DNA of 64,000 bases from positions 247,981-311,980 of the forward strand of contig CALXTU010000001.1 of assembly GCA_944391495.1 (NCBI GenBank). The letters are read 5' to 3'. This stretch comes from an uncultured Alphaproteobacteria bacterium. GTDB taxonomy: Bacteria; Pseudomonadota; Alphaproteobacteria; RF32; CAG-239. Of this stretch, positions 33,692 to 42,042 are shown in pieces. The notes beneath the pieces are model-generated. The model did not search any database. It was not told where the DNA came from and worked only from the letters and a program-made list of their open reading frames with translations. The translations under genes were made by a program, and so were the position numbers. How positions within the stretch are numbered: the stretch's first letter is position 1; each line of letters opens with the position of its first letter.

Positions 33692-34168
33692 ATGATATTA
33701 AGTTTGATTATGTTGACTCTGGCAACATTGTATATTGCACTTGTCAAAGACGGTATATATTCGTTGGAGATTATTTCCGGTTCTTCAAAAATTATTAAAT
33801 TCTGGGATGTTTTTTGGATAATTTTGGGAATTGGTATAGCGGTATTTGCGGAGCAGATTAAAGTTCCGGTTGTTTGCTGGGCCGGCATTGCCATTGCTTT
33901 GCTCGGAATGCAGCAGGAGGCTTTTAAGGATATGCGCAAAAATAGTGAAGCGTGCATTCTTGACGGTGTTGCAGATGCGGTTTTTGTTCCGGAATTTCTG
34001 ATTGACGGTATGCCGATGGTGCGAATCGTTTTTCAGCAAAGCGATATGTGCTTTTGGGCCGTATATGTCGGGGAAGAGGAATTGGAACTGCATAAAGAAT
34101 ATGAGGGCTTTGCCGTTTGTATTGTATATGACAACAGAGGCAGACCGGATTATTTATGTTGTGAGTAA
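33692..34168 (+). CDS. Small membrane protein, unknown
   Basis: 158 residues: three N-terminal hydrophobic segments (about 2-18, 32-50, 56-72), then a soluble C-terminal half with alternating beta-type segments (VRIVFQQSDMCFWAVYVG) ending in a Cys pair. It is probably co-transcribed with the gene at 33425. Not recognised. A hairpin follows the stop. Confidence 0.55.
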   Translation: MILSLIMLTLATLYIALVKDGIYSLEIISGSSKIIKFWDVFWIILGIGIAVFAEQIKVPVVCWAGIAIALLGMQQEAFKDMRKNSEACILDGVADAVFVPEFLIDGMPMVRIVFQQSDMCFWAVYVGEEELELHKEYEGFAVCIVYDNRGRPDYLCCE

Positions 34169-34175
34169 TGTGTTA

Positions 34176-34208
34176 TAAAGCGGCCGGATTTTATATCCGA
34201 CCGCTTTA
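34176..34208. terminator. Hairpin after the 33692 gene
   Basis: TAAAGCGG-C-CGGAT pairs with ATCCG-A-CCGCTTTA around a short loop. There is no good T-tract on the plus strand, so termination is uncertain. Confidence 0.45.
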
Positions 34209-34224
34209 GCGGTTTAAAAAATCC

Positions 34225-34252
34225 TTGAAAAATAAAAATTTTGCGGTATAAA
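34225..34252 (+). promoter_or_regulatory. Putative strong promoter of rplY
   Basis: TTGAAA (34225-34230), a 16-bp spacer and TATAAA (34247-34252), about 65 bp before the rplY start. Confidence 0.6.
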
Positions 34253-34255
34253 AGG

Positions 34256-34306
34256 CAGGCAGGCGGGCACCCCTGGAGGCCGGCCTGGAAATGTGTTTTT
34301 TTATTG
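34256..34306 (+). promoter_or_regulatory. GC-rich structured leader of rplY
   Basis: A GC-rich block in an AT-rich gap contains the perfect palindrome AGGCCGGCCT (34277-34286) and an outer CAGGC/GCCTG pairing, followed by a run of seven T. It lies between promoter and ribosome site, as expected for an autoregulatory ribosomal-protein leader. No known leader family was matched. Confidence 0.4.
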
Positions 34307-34318
34307 AGGATTTGAAAA

Positions 34319-34603
34319 ATGTTTACATTTAATGCTGAAAAAAGAGAAAAAGCAGGTAAGGGGGCAGCTCGGGCATGTCGTCGTGAGGGTCGTGTTCCTG
34401 CCGTTATTTATGGCGGAAAGCAGGAGCCGATTATGATTTCCCTGCATCCGGTAGAGCTTGAAAAAGCTCTGGATACCAGAGGTTTTTACGAATCGGATAT
34501 TGAGATTGTTTTGGACGGTAAAAAAATTGCCGTCGTTTGCAAAGACGTACAGTTTCATCCGGTATCCGATCAGCCCATTCACGTAGATTTTGTCCGCAAG
34601 TAA
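34319..34603 (+). CDS. rplY: 50S ribosomal protein L25
   Basis: 94 residues, the short L25 form without the C-terminal CTC/TL5 extension. Typical start EKREKAGKGAARACRREGRVPAVIYGG. L25 binds 5S rRNA. GAGGA is eight bases before the ATG. It precedes pth, the usual order in alphaproteobacteria, but a terminator separates them here. Confidence 0.93.
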   Translation: MFTFNAEKREKAGKGAARACRREGRVPAVIYGGKQEPIMISLHPVELEKALDTRGFYESDIEIVLDGKKIAVVCKDVQFHPVSDQPIHVDFVRK

Positions 34604-34637
34604 GGATTAGTCCGTCGGACTGTTACGGAAATTATAA

Positions 34638-34690
34638 AAAACCGGCTCTGTTCTGTGCTTTTAGTACAATCGGTGCCGGTTTTGTTTTTT
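34638..34690 (+). terminator. Rho-independent terminator after rplY
   Basis: AAAACCGGC and GCCGGTTTT enclose a loop of about 29 nt, followed by TGTTTTTTG. Confidence 0.7.
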
Positions 34691-34738
34691 GATATGTGCT
34701 TTAGCGGGTTATCAAACCAAAAACAGGGGTGAGGCTGA

Positions 34739-35311
34739 ATGTTTTTAATTGTCGGTTTAGGCAATCCGGGAAAAGAATATGCCAATACGCGGCATAATGC
34801 CGGTTTTATGGCGGCTGATGCCCTTGCTGCCGCTTATGATTTCGGTGTGTTTAAGGAAAAGTTTGACGGATTGATTGCCGAGGGAAAGATCGGCGGGGAA
34901 AAAGTTTATATCCTGAAGCCTCAGACTTATATGAATTTATCGGGTAATGCGGTGGTTAAGGCGGCGCAGTTTTATAAAATTTCGCCGCAGAATATTGTGG
35001 TTATTCATGATGATATGGATTTGCCGCTGGGTAAGATGAAAGCCAAGCAGGGCGGCGGTGCCGGCGGTCATAACGGTTTGAAGTCGATTGACGCGGCGAT
35101 TACGCCGAATTATAACCGTATCCGAATCGGTGTCGGGCATCCGACCGGGCGCGGTGAAGAAGTGGTTAATCATGTTTTATCCGGCTTTAATAAAGCGGAA
35201 AAAGAGCTCTTGGAGCGGGATATTGAGGTTATCGTTGCAACGATAGGCGTGCTTTTGGAAAAAGGAATCGACGAATATGCCGGACGCCTGGGTATGGAGC
35301 TGAAAAAATAA
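34739..35311 (+). CDS. pth: Peptidyl-tRNA hydrolase
   Basis: 190 residues. It releases tRNA from prematurely dissociated peptidyl-tRNA. Motifs: LIVGLGNPGKEYANTRHNAGF with the catalytic His (about residue 20), KPQTYMNLSGNAV, VIHDDMDLPLGK and GGGAGGHNGLKSI. AGGGGTGAG precedes the ATG. Length and motifs are normal. Confidence 0.96.
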   Translation: MFLIVGLGNPGKEYANTRHNAGFMAADALAAAYDFGVFKEKFDGLIAEGKIGGEKVYILKPQTYMNLSGNAVVKAAQFYKISPQNIVVIHDDMDLPLGKMKAKQGGGAGGHNGLKSIDAAITPNYNRIRIGVGHPTGRGEEVVNHVLSGFNKAEKELLERDIEVIVATIGVLLEKGIDEYAGRLGMELKK

Positions 35312-35362
35312 GAAGAGAGTTTGTTTACGTATTATTATGGTATTTTATAAATTTTAGAAATT

Positions 35363-35818
35363 ATGAAAAAACGGAAAAATTTGCAGAACCTGTTTTGCAT
35401 GTTGCGAAAAAGGGTTTCCGGTTGGGCAAAAGGAATTAACAAATGGAAGATTCTGAATGTTCTGGAAAAGATGGATAAAACGGATCCAAGCAGAAGAAAA
35501 CACAACCGATGGGATACGGAATTTATTCGTTTGATTCCGTGGATGCACTTTTATGATGAAGTTTTGGAAATTTTAAATGCATATGGCTTTTTAAGCGATA
35601 TGTATTTTGAAAATCTTCAAGGTGCGGATCAAAATGTCGAGTTGCAGCGTAATTTATGCCGCGTACACTATAATGAATACATTGGTGATTACAGGGCATC
35701 TTACGGCAATTTGCTTTTTATGTATTTACAGCGCTGGGATTTTCTGCCGGAAATTAAAGAAGATCTTCTTAGTGACCCGAAATTTGAAGATGTTCTGTAT
35801 TATTGCAGGAGGCGTTAG
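35363..35818 (+). CDS. Small basic protein, unknown
   Basis: 151 residues, Lys/Arg-rich N terminus (about 1-55), then an aromatic, helical part (IPWMHFYDEVLEILNAYGF, YRASYGNLLFMYLQRW). No signal peptide, no recognised domain. No strong ribosome site precedes the ATG. It is followed by a terminator at 35847. Together with 33425, 33692 and 37756 it is one of several unrecognised small genes placed between housekeeping genes. Confidence 0.5.
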   Translation: MKKRKNLQNLFCMLRKRVSGWAKGINKWKILNVLEKMDKTDPSRRKHNRWDTEFIRLIPWMHFYDEVLEILNAYGFLSDMYFENLQGADQNVELQRNLCRVHYNEYIGDYRASYGNLLFMYLQRWDFLPEIKEDLLSDPKFEDVLYYCRRR

Positions 35819-35846
35819 GGTAAAACTTTCAGAGGATTATGGAATT

Positions 35847-35884
35847 AAAAACCGCTTTTACGTTTTGCGTAAAGGCGGTTTTTT
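35847..35884 (+). terminator. Rho-independent terminator before ychF
   Basis: AAACCGCTTTTACG-TTTT-CGTAAAGGCGGTTT followed by TTTT. Confidence 0.8.
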
Positions 35885-35947
35885 GCGGTTGAAATACGCG
35901 TAATTATCGTTTATAAGAAAAGCAAAATTAACAATATGGAGTCAGAA

Positions 35948-37057
35948 ATGGGGTTTAACTGCGGTATTGTCGGATTGCCCAATGTCGGCAAATCGACATT
36001 GTTTAACGCTTTGACGCAGACGATTGCGGCTCAGGCGGCGAATTTTCCGTTTTGTACGATTGAACCGAATACCGGCCGGGTGGCGGTTCCGGATGAGCGG
36101 CTGCAAAAATTGGCCGATATTGTCAAACCAAAGCAGATTGTGCCGACACAGCTTGAGTTTGTGGATATTGCCGGGTTGGTTAAGGGGGCTTCCAAGGGTG
36201 AAGGTCTGGGCAACCAGTTTTTGGCCAATATTCGTGAGGTTGACGCGATAATTCATGTGCTGCGCTGTTTTGACGACGCCAATATTACCCATGTCGAAGG
36301 TTCGGTTGACCCGATACGCGATGCCGAGATTGTGGAAACCGAACTGATGATTGCCGATTTGGAATCGCTTGAGAAAAGGTTTGATCAGGCGCAGAAGAAA
36401 GCCAAGGGCGGCGATAAAGAAGCCATACTTAATGTCAGCGTCATGGCCCCGGTGATTGAGGCCCTGAAAGCCGGAAAGCCGGCGCGGACGGCAAGACCGG
36501 ATGAGGCAAACAAAGATGCCTGCAAGGCCTATAAGATGTTGCAGTTGTTAACGGCAAAGCCGGTTTTGTATGTCTGTAATGTCGACGAAGCTTCGGCGGC
36601 GACCGGTAATGCTTATTCGGAAAAGGTTTTTGCCAAGGCCAAGGCTGAAAATGCCGGTGCGGTTATTATTTCCGCGGCGATTGAGTCGGAAGTGGCGCAG
36701 CTTGAGGACGAGGCGGAAAAGAAGGAATTTTTAGCCTCTCTGGGGCTTGAAGAAACCGGATTATCCAAGATTATCCGCGCCGGGTATAATCTTTTGGGGT
36801 TGCAGACCTATTTTACCGCGGGGCCCAAGGAGGTGCGCGCCTGGACATTCCTTAAAGGTTCAAAAGCACCGGTTTGCGCCGGCATCATTCACTCAGACTT
36901 TGAACGCGGCTTTATCCGCGCCGAAACCATAGCCTATGATGATTTTGTGCGTCTGGGCGGCGAGCAGGCCTGCAAAGAAGCCGGCAAGATACGTTCCGAA
37001 GGCAAGGAGTATGTGGTGCAGGACGGCGATATTTTGAACTTTTTGTTTAATGTTTAA
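35948..37057 (+). CDS. ychF: Ribosome-binding ATPase YchF
   Basis: 369 residues of the Obg-like GTPase/ATPase family. YchF uses ATP and binds ribosomes. [15 protein letters not shown] (P-loop, about 8-22), [28 protein letters not shown] in place of NKxD, and the C-terminal TGS domain ([36 protein letters not shown]) are intact. Start: ATG 35948 with GGAG seven bases upstream; a codon at 35936 is less likely. The stop lies in a TAACGGCTTATTACTTG repeat fragment. Confidence 0.95.
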   Translation: MGFNCGIVGLPNVGKSTLFNALTQTIAAQAANFPFCTIEPNTGRVAVPDERLQKLADIVKPKQIVPTQLEFVDIAGLVKGASKGEGLGNQFLANIREVDAIIHVLRCFDDANITHVEGSVDPIRDAEIVETELMIADLESLEKRFDQAQKKAKGGDKEAILNVSVMAPVIEALKAGKPARTARPDEANKDACKAYKMLQLLTAKPVLYVCNVDEASAATGNAYSEKVFAKAKAENAGAVIISAAIESEVAQLEDEAEKKEFLASLGLEETGLSKIIRAGYNLLGLQTYFTAGPKEVRAWTFLKGSKAPVCAGIIHSDFERGFIRAETIAYDDFVRLGGEQACKEAGKIRSEGKEYVVQDGDILNFLFNV

Positions 37058-37071
37058 CGGCTTATTACTTG
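37053..37071. repeat. Fragment of the hairpin repeat family at the ychF stop
   Basis: TTTAACGGCTTATTACTTG matches 18 of 19 bases of copy A (19318-19336). It contains the ychF stop codon. No right arm is evident. Confidence 0.55.
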
Positions 37072-37133
37072 AATATTTGCTCTTGATGTGCTTCTTTTGC
37101 ACGGTTTTATAGTCAGAACAGGATGTAAGAAAA

Positions 37134-37607
37134 ATGCGCTTAGCTTTGTTTCAACCGGATATTCCACAAAACACCGGCACTCTGCTCCGGCTGGGGGCTT
37201 GCTTGGATATGGCGTTGGATATTATTGAACCGTGCGGTTTTATTTTTAATGATAAGGCCATGCGGCGTGCCGGTATGGATTATCTGGATATGAGCAACTG
37301 CCGCCGGCATGACAGCTGGCAGGATTTTTTGCGTTATCGGGAGGTGCATGGTGAAGAATACGGTCGGTTGGTTTTGATGACAACCAAAGGCAGTATTCCT
37401 TATACCGCGTTTGAATTTCGGAAAAACGACATTATTCTGATGGGGCGGGAATCGGCCGGTGTTCCTGAGGAAGTGCATCAAACGGCAGATGCGCGAATCG
37501 TGATTCCGATGAATCCGAATGCCCGTTCCATCAATATGGCGGTTTCGGCAGCGATGGCCGTCGGTGAGGCTTTGCGGCAGACAAATTTGTTTCCGGTAAA
37601 TAAATAA
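37134..37607 (+). CDS. trmL: tRNA (cytidine/uridine-34-2'-O)-methyltransferase TrmL
   Basis: 157 residues, SPOUT-fold methyltransferase acting on the wobble base of tRNA-Leu. It shows ALFQPDIPQNTGTLLRLGACL at the start and the knot-forming motifs ILMGRESAGVPEEVH and VIPMNPNARSINMAVSAAM at the C terminus. No operon partner. The preceding 76 bp include the ychF repeat fragment. Confidence 0.92.
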   Translation: MRLALFQPDIPQNTGTLLRLGACLDMALDIIEPCGFIFNDKAMRRAGMDYLDMSNCRRHDSWQDFLRYREVHGEEYGRLVLMTTKGSIPYTAFEFRKNDIILMGRESAGVPEEVHQTADARIVIPMNPNARSINMAVSAAMAVGEALRQTNLFPVNK

Positions 37608-37629
37608 AGTATTTTTTGTACAAAATCGG

Positions 37630-37657
37630 TTGACGTTTTGTCTAATAGTGTTATGCT
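37630..37657 (+). promoter_or_regulatory. Putative promoter of the 37756 gene
   Basis: TTGACG (37630-37635), a 16-bp spacer and TATGCT (37652-37657), about 100 bp before the gene. Confidence 0.5.
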
Positions 37658-37755
37658 TGTTCCCAATACAAAATTATGAAAATATTATTGGGTCAGGTTT
37701 CAGGCATATTGAAAAGTGCTCTTTTAGGCTCGATGTCATTTAAATTTTTTATCCT

Positions 37756-38439
37756 ATGGCAGCAATGGTAAAAGGGAATGTGTTTCCCTCAATCTCTCCG
37801 GATTATTATATGGCCGGAGCGACAACAACGGTAAAGGGGCTGAAAAAAATCGAGTATGAAAGATTTGTCAGCCGTGCCGAAAGAATCGAAGAGGCCGAAA
37901 GGCATTTCGCACGTACATACAAGCAGGAAACGGGGAACGAACTTCCGAGCGATGCGAGAGGAATTGCGGTTATCCAGCTCGGACAATATCCGTTCGGGCG
38001 GGAGATTTACCTCAATCCGACATTAAAATCGAAATGTGCCGCAGAGGCAATGGAGTTAGATCGTCCGCAGCGGACGGACTATGTCTTTTTGTCTCGGACG
38101 TACTTTCTCGAAGGCGGAAAGCCGGAATTTCTGCTGGATGGAAATTCCGTTCTGCGTACGGAAGTTCGCCGGCGTGCCGCGGTTGTTTTGCAAAACAAAA
38201 TGGCATGGCAGAAAATTGAGGACTTTGGTCCTATAAAGATAAGGACAAGGCGCGAGTTTTATCCTTATCAGCTCTGGTTAGCCGAAACAGCGGAGGACAT
38301 TAAATATGTTTTGTTCAGCTTGATGAACGGCGGCATATTTATTGTTAACCATCTGCCGGAAAGAAGGGATTGTGAAGATCACTTCATTTTAGGCAGTATG
38401 GTTTTTAAGCGTCAGCCCGACGGCTGGCTGCGGTATTAG
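37756..38439 (+). CDS. Unknown cytoplasmic protein
   Basis: 227 residues, no signal peptide or membrane segment, alpha/beta composition. Features: a helical charged stretch (KKIEYERFVSRAERIEEAERHF), GIAVIQLGQYPFGREIYLNP, and a C terminus with HFILGSMVFKRQPDGWLRY. No domain recognised. It sits alone between trmL and pal with its own promoter and terminator. It has no visible ribosome site, so the start is uncertain (ATG 37756 or 37765). Confidence 0.55.
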   Translation: MAAMVKGNVFPSISPDYYMAGATTTVKGLKKIEYERFVSRAERIEEAERHFARTYKQETGNELPSDARGIAVIQLGQYPFGREIYLNPTLKSKCAAEAMELDRPQRTDYVFLSRTYFLEGGKPEFLLDGNSVLRTEVRRRAAVVLQNKMAWQKIEDFGPIKIRTRREFYPYQLWLAETAEDIKYVLFSLMNGGIFIVNHLPERRDCEDHFILGSMVFKRQPDGWLRY

Positions 38440-38454
38440 AAACCATCTATCACA

Positions 38455-38494
38455 CACCGGATTGCCTGACGACAGGCTTCCGGTGTTTTTTATT
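38455..38494 (+). terminator. Rho-independent terminator
   Basis: CACCGG-ATT-GCCTG-ACGA-CAGGC-TT-CCGGTG followed by TTTTTTATTTT. The next 225 bp up to pal are very AT-rich and contain no gene; a promoter for pal must lie there, but I could not choose between several TATA-like boxes. Confidence 0.85.
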
Positions 38495-38721
38495 TTAAAT
38501 TTTAACTAAAGTTCAGGGTGGAAAGGCGGGGTTTTAATATTATCTGATGAGCAGAAACTTTGATTTCAATAATATAAAAAAATAGTTTTATAATCGAATT
38601 GTTAACTTTTTTGATTTATAACTATTTTTGTTATTGAAAATTAAGTTTTTATTGCTTAAGTTAAAACTGTATTAGTTGTCATGCAACTATAACACATTAA
38701 AACCCATATGGAGATTATGAT

Positions 38722-39180
38722 ATGAAAAAGCTTTTAAGTATGTTTTGCGCTGTACTCGCTTTGTCGGCCTGCTCGACGATGAGCGAAAGTTCTTTGTTCG
38801 GCGGCAGCGAATGCGAATCCAAGATGGCCCGCGATTTTATGGAAAATGCGGAAGACAGAGTCTTCTTTGCGTTTGACAGCTCGGCTATTTCTCTGGATGC
38901 GGCCGAAGTTTTGGACACGCAGGTTAAATGGCTGAAGAATAATGAAGAAGTTAAAGTCATCGTTCAGGGCTACTGCGATGAAAGAGGTACCAGAGAATAC
39001 AACCTGGCTTTGGGTGAAAGACGCGCCAATGCCGTAAAACAGTACCTGGTTTCCAAGGGTATTGCCGCTGACAGAATTTCCGTTATCTCTTACGGAAAAG
39101 AAAGACCGGCCGTTTTGGGCAGCAATGAAGCAGCCTGGGCACAGAATCGTCGTGCCGTTACGGTTGTTGCCGGCAACTAA
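38722..39180 (+). CDS. pal: Peptidoglycan-associated lipoprotein Pal
   Basis: 152 residues. Signal peptide with lipobox LSAC (Cys17), then an OmpA-like peptidoglycan-binding domain: VFFAFDSSAISLDAAEVLDTQ, VIVQGYCDERGTREYNLALGERRANAVK, and GKERPAVLGSNEAAWAQNRR. Pal anchors the outer membrane to the cell wall in the Tol-Pal system. It is followed by a terminator and then cpoB and tilS, a known alphaproteobacterial order. The tol genes are not in the window. Confidence 0.96.
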   Translation: MKKLLSMFCAVLALSACSTMSESSLFGGSECESKMARDFMENAEDRVFFAFDSSAISLDAAEVLDTQVKWLKNNEEVKVIVQGYCDERGTREYNLALGERRANAVKQYLVSKGIAADRISVISYGKERPAVLGSNEAAWAQNRRAVTVVAGN

Positions 39181-39226
39181 TCTGTCAGTTACAGGTTAGA
39201 ACAAAGTTTCACATTACTTGAAAAGC

Positions 39227-39266
39227 GTGCCTCCGGTTTTTGGATCTGGGGGCATACTTTTTTTTC
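39227..39266 (+). terminator. Rho-independent terminator after pal
   Basis: GTGCCTCC and GGGGGCATAC pair around a loop, followed by nine T. Highly expressed pal is probably separated from cpoB by this site. Confidence 0.7.
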
Positions 39267-39330
39267 ATCTTGTGATTTGGCGGCTTTTGTTTTAAATTAG
39301 CAAAAACAAAATAACTTTGAGGACGGAAAA

Positions 39331-40182
39331 ATGAAAAAATCGGTATTGTTTTTGTCTTTGTCTTTGTCTGGATTGCTGCTGTTTGCAGCGCAGCGGGCCG
39401 GGGCGGCGTCGGACAATGCGTTGCAGCGGCAAATCGACGCTCTGAAAGAGGATATTCAGGTGATGCAGCGGCAAATGTATCGTAATCAGGATGACGGTTC
39501 GGGACAAAATATTACCGTCAGGGTCGGCGAAATGGACGAGAATCTGCGCGATCTTATCGGCCGGGCAGATATGATTGAGTATAAAATTAAAACCCTGGAA
39601 GAAAAGATTGACATGATTAACAAAGATATTGATGTCAGGTTGAAGATGATTGAGGGCAAGCCGATTGAGGGCGGCGGCATGAGCAAAGAAGCACCGGCCA
39701 AGAAGTTTGACGCTCCGGTTGCCAAAGATGCTCCGGCGTCCATTGTCGGCGGCGCCATTGCCAAAGGCAGCGATTTGCCGGATGTTAAAACCAAAACCGC
39801 CGAGCAGATTTATCAGGAAGGGCTTGATGCTATTAATGCCGGTAAAAACGATGAAGCTGCCGCCAAGTTTAACACCGTTTTGACCAAGTTTCCGGATCAT
39901 AAGCTGGCAGCCAATGCCCAATACTGGCTGGGCGAGTCATATTACGGCAAGAAAGATTATGCCAAGGCGGCAGTGGCTTTTGCCAAAGGCTATGAAAAAT
40001 ATAAAAACGGCAATAAAGGTGCAGACAGTATCTTAAAGCTGGGAATGTCAATGCAGATGCTGGGCAAAACCGAAGATGCCTGCACGGCGTTTGTCAACCT
40101 GCCGAAAGAGTTTCCGAAAGCGCCGGATAATCTGAAAAATAAGGCGGCGCAGCTGGCAGCCGAGTTGAAGTGCAAAAATTAG
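39331..40182 (+). CDS. cpoB: Cell division coordinator CpoB (YbgF)
   Basis: 283 residues. Signal peptide (about 1-26), a short coiled-coil trimerisation segment (about 30-110), a Lys/Pro/Ala linker, and C-terminal TPR repeats (EQIYQEGLDAINAGKNDEAAAKF, HKLAANAQYWLGESYYGKKDYAKAA). CpoB links peptidoglycan synthesis with Tol-Pal-driven outer-membrane constriction in the periplasm. The end overlaps the tilS start by 13 nt. Confidence 0.93.
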   Translation: MKKSVLFLSLSLSGLLLFAAQRAGAASDNALQRQIDALKEDIQVMQRQMYRNQDDGSGQNITVRVGEMDENLRDLIGRADMIEYKIKTLEEKIDMINKDIDVRLKMIEGKPIEGGGMSKEAPAKKFDAPVAKDAPASIVGGAIAKGSDLPDVKTKTAEQIYQEGLDAINAGKNDEAAAKFNTVLTKFPDHKLAANAQYWLGESYYGKKDYAKAAVAFAKGYEKYKNGNKGADSILKLGMSMQMLGKTEDACTAFVNLPKEFPKAPDNLKNKAAQLAAELKCKN

Positions 40183-41234
40183 GCATTAAAAGCTTTGTAA
40201 AAGAACATCATCTGGAGCAGCAGACCGTTGCCGCCGGGGTTTCCGGTGGTGCGGATTCACTGGCTCTGGCATTAGGTTTGCAGGAGGCCGGTTGCAGAGT
40301 TGTGGCATTGACGGTGGATCACCGGCTGCGAAAGGAATCGGCAAAAGAGGCCGAATATGTGGCAAAGGTTATGCAAGCCGCGGGAATAGAACATCATATT
40401 TTGCGCTGGGACGGGTCAAAACCGGAAAGCAGTCTTGAAGAGGCGGCGCGCAAAGCCCGCTACAAATTGATGTTTGATTTTTGCCGGCAACATAATATCC
40501 GGTTTTTGGCTACCGGACATCACCGCCGCGACCAGGCGGAAACTTTTTTGCTGCGGCTGGCCAGAGGCAGCGGTGTTTTCGGGTTGAGCGGTATTTTGCC
40601 GGTGAGCGAGCGGAACGGTATTGTTCTTATCCGGCCGCAGCTTGATACCGCACCGGAGGATTTGCGGGCGTATCTGCGGCGGAAAGGGATTTGCTGGGTG
40701 GAAGACCCGATGAATGATGATGCGGATTTTTTGCGGGTGAAAATTCGCAAATTTCTGCCTCGGCTGGCCGAAATCGGCATTGATGAAAAGCGACTGGCGG
40801 CAACGGCGGCGACTTTGGCCAATACCCGGAATTTTATTCAGGATACGATTGACGAATTTGCGGCGTCGCAGGTGCGCTTTTGGGACGGCGCGGCGGTCAG
40901 TCTTTCATGGCGAAAGTTTAAAGAACTGCCGGCGGAGATTGCCCGGCCGCTTTTAGGGCAGCTTATCGGCAAAACCGGCGGCGGAGATTATCAGCCGGAA
41001 GCGGCGGAGCTGCAGCGCATTCTGACGGCCGGGGCTGATTTTAAGGGTTGCACTTTGGGCAAGTGTGAGTTATTTATAGCGGCTAAACGTTTGTGGATTG
41101 TGCCGCAGGATGAAGGAAACCGTCTGATGAGTAAAGAAGAATGGGCGGCTTTTGCAGCGCGGCATCCGGAATACCGCAACGCCGGTTTGCCGTATAAGGT
41201 GCGGCGGGCATTGAAAGAAAAACTGGAAGGCTGA
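40170..41234 (+). CDS. tilS: tRNA(Ile)-lysidine synthase
   Basis: 354 residues. It converts C34 of tRNA-Ile(CAU) to lysidine. The PP-loop motif SGGADSLALAL lies at about residues 25-35, with HHRRDQAETFLLRLARGSG further on; the tail of about 120 residues is shorter than in E. coli. It starts with GTG inside the cpoB 3' end, with no separate ribosome site, so translation is coupled. It is followed by smpB after one base. Confidence 0.93.
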   Translation: MQKLGIKSFVKEHHLEQQTVAAGVSGGADSLALALGLQEAGCRVVALTVDHRLRKESAKEAEYVAKVMQAAGIEHHILRWDGSKPESSLEEAARKARYKLMFDFCRQHNIRFLATGHHRRDQAETFLLRLARGSGVFGLSGILPVSERNGIVLIRPQLDTAPEDLRAYLRRKGICWVEDPMNDDADFLRVKIRKFLPRLAEIGIDEKRLAATAATLANTRNFIQDTIDEFAASQVRFWDGAAVSLSWRKFKELPAEIARPLLGQLIGKTGGGDYQPEAAELQRILTAGADFKGCTLGKCELFIAAKRLWIVPQDEGNRLMSKEEWAAFAARHPEYRNAGLPYKVRRALKEKLEG

Positions 41235-41235
41235 T

Positions 41236-41712
41236 ATGGCAAAGGCAAAAAAGAAATCGGATTTTATTTCAACCGGTCTGGTGGCGCAAAACCGGCGGGC
41301 TAATTTTGATTATCTGATTGAAGAAAAATTTGTTGCCGGGTTGCAGCTTTTGGGAACCGAGGTGAAGTCGCTGCGGCTGGGGCATGCCAATATTAATGAT
41401 GCTTTCGGCATAGAACGGGACGGCGAAATATTTATGGCCAATATGTTTATTGCCGAATATGCCAACAAAGGATACAGCTCGCATGCCGAAAAGCGCGAAC
41501 GCAAATTACTGCTGAAGAAAAAAGAAATTATTGATATTACCAACGCACTTTCCCGCAAAGGGGCGACTTTGGTGGCAATCCGGCTGTTTTTTGATAATCA
41601 TGGCAGAGCCAAGCTTGAAGTCGGCCTCGGTCGCGGCAAAAAGAATTATGACAAGCGGGAAACGATTAAGAATCGCGAGCTTGACCGCAAAATGCGCAGT
41701 ATGGGGTATTAG
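41236..41712 (+). CDS. smpB: SsrA-binding protein SmpB
   Basis: 158 residues. It binds tmRNA for rescue of stalled ribosomes. Typical are AQNRRANFDYLIEEKFVAGLQLLGTEVKS (N terminus) and the basic tail GRGKKNYDKRETIKNRELDRKM. One base after the tilS stop. The tmRNA gene was not found in the window. Confidence 0.96.
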   Translation: MAKAKKKSDFISTGLVAQNRRANFDYLIEEKFVAGLQLLGTEVKSLRLGHANINDAFGIERDGEIFMANMFIAEYANKGYSSHAEKRERKLLLKKKEIIDITNALSRKGATLVAIRLFFDNHGRAKLEVGLGRGKKNYDKRETIKNRELDRKMRSMGY

Positions 41713-41762
41713 CTTTTTTCTTTTTATAAGAATTTGAAGATCGCTTAAACATTATAGGACGT

Positions 41763-41865
41763 GTCATTCTGAGGCGTGAAACGACGAAGAATCCGCCCCG
41801 TCATGTTGAGCGGGAGTGAAACATCTCAGAGGAGATTCTTCGGGACTTCTGTCCCTCAGAATGAC
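41763..41865. repeat. Palindromic dispersed repeat (GTCATTCTGAG type)
   Basis: In the 330-bp gap between smpB and ftsK. GTCATTCTGAG...GAAGAATC (41763-41792) is repeated inverted as GATTCTTC...CTCAGAATGAC (41834-41865). The arms share the 11-bp and 8-bp ends; the centre is less symmetric. Short related pieces (TCAGAATGAC at 41878) follow. Sequences of this kind are scattered in many bacterial genomes. Confidence 0.65.
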
Positions 41866-41968
41866 AAAAAGGGGCGCTCAGAATGACGGTGCACGTCCTC
41901 ACCTGTCATGCCTCCGAATGAAATGAGGATTAGGCATCTTCATTATTGTTATAAAAAGCGAAAGATCG

Positions 41969-42009
41969 CTTATCATCGGGAGGAATGCCTCCCGAGGAGG
42001 GGTGATAAG
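41969..42009. repeat. Nested hairpin before ftsK end
   Basis: CTTATCA and TGATAAG enclose CGGGAGG-AATG-CCTCCCG. It may terminate ftsK transcription or belong to the repeat cluster. The gap contains no gene. Confidence 0.5.
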
Positions 42010-42042
42010 TTTAAATGAGCGGGGGTGACATTATAGAAGAGG

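Noticed and set aside
41763-42009. CRISPR array
   Set aside because: Repeats are few, inverted and of uneven spacing; no cas genes.
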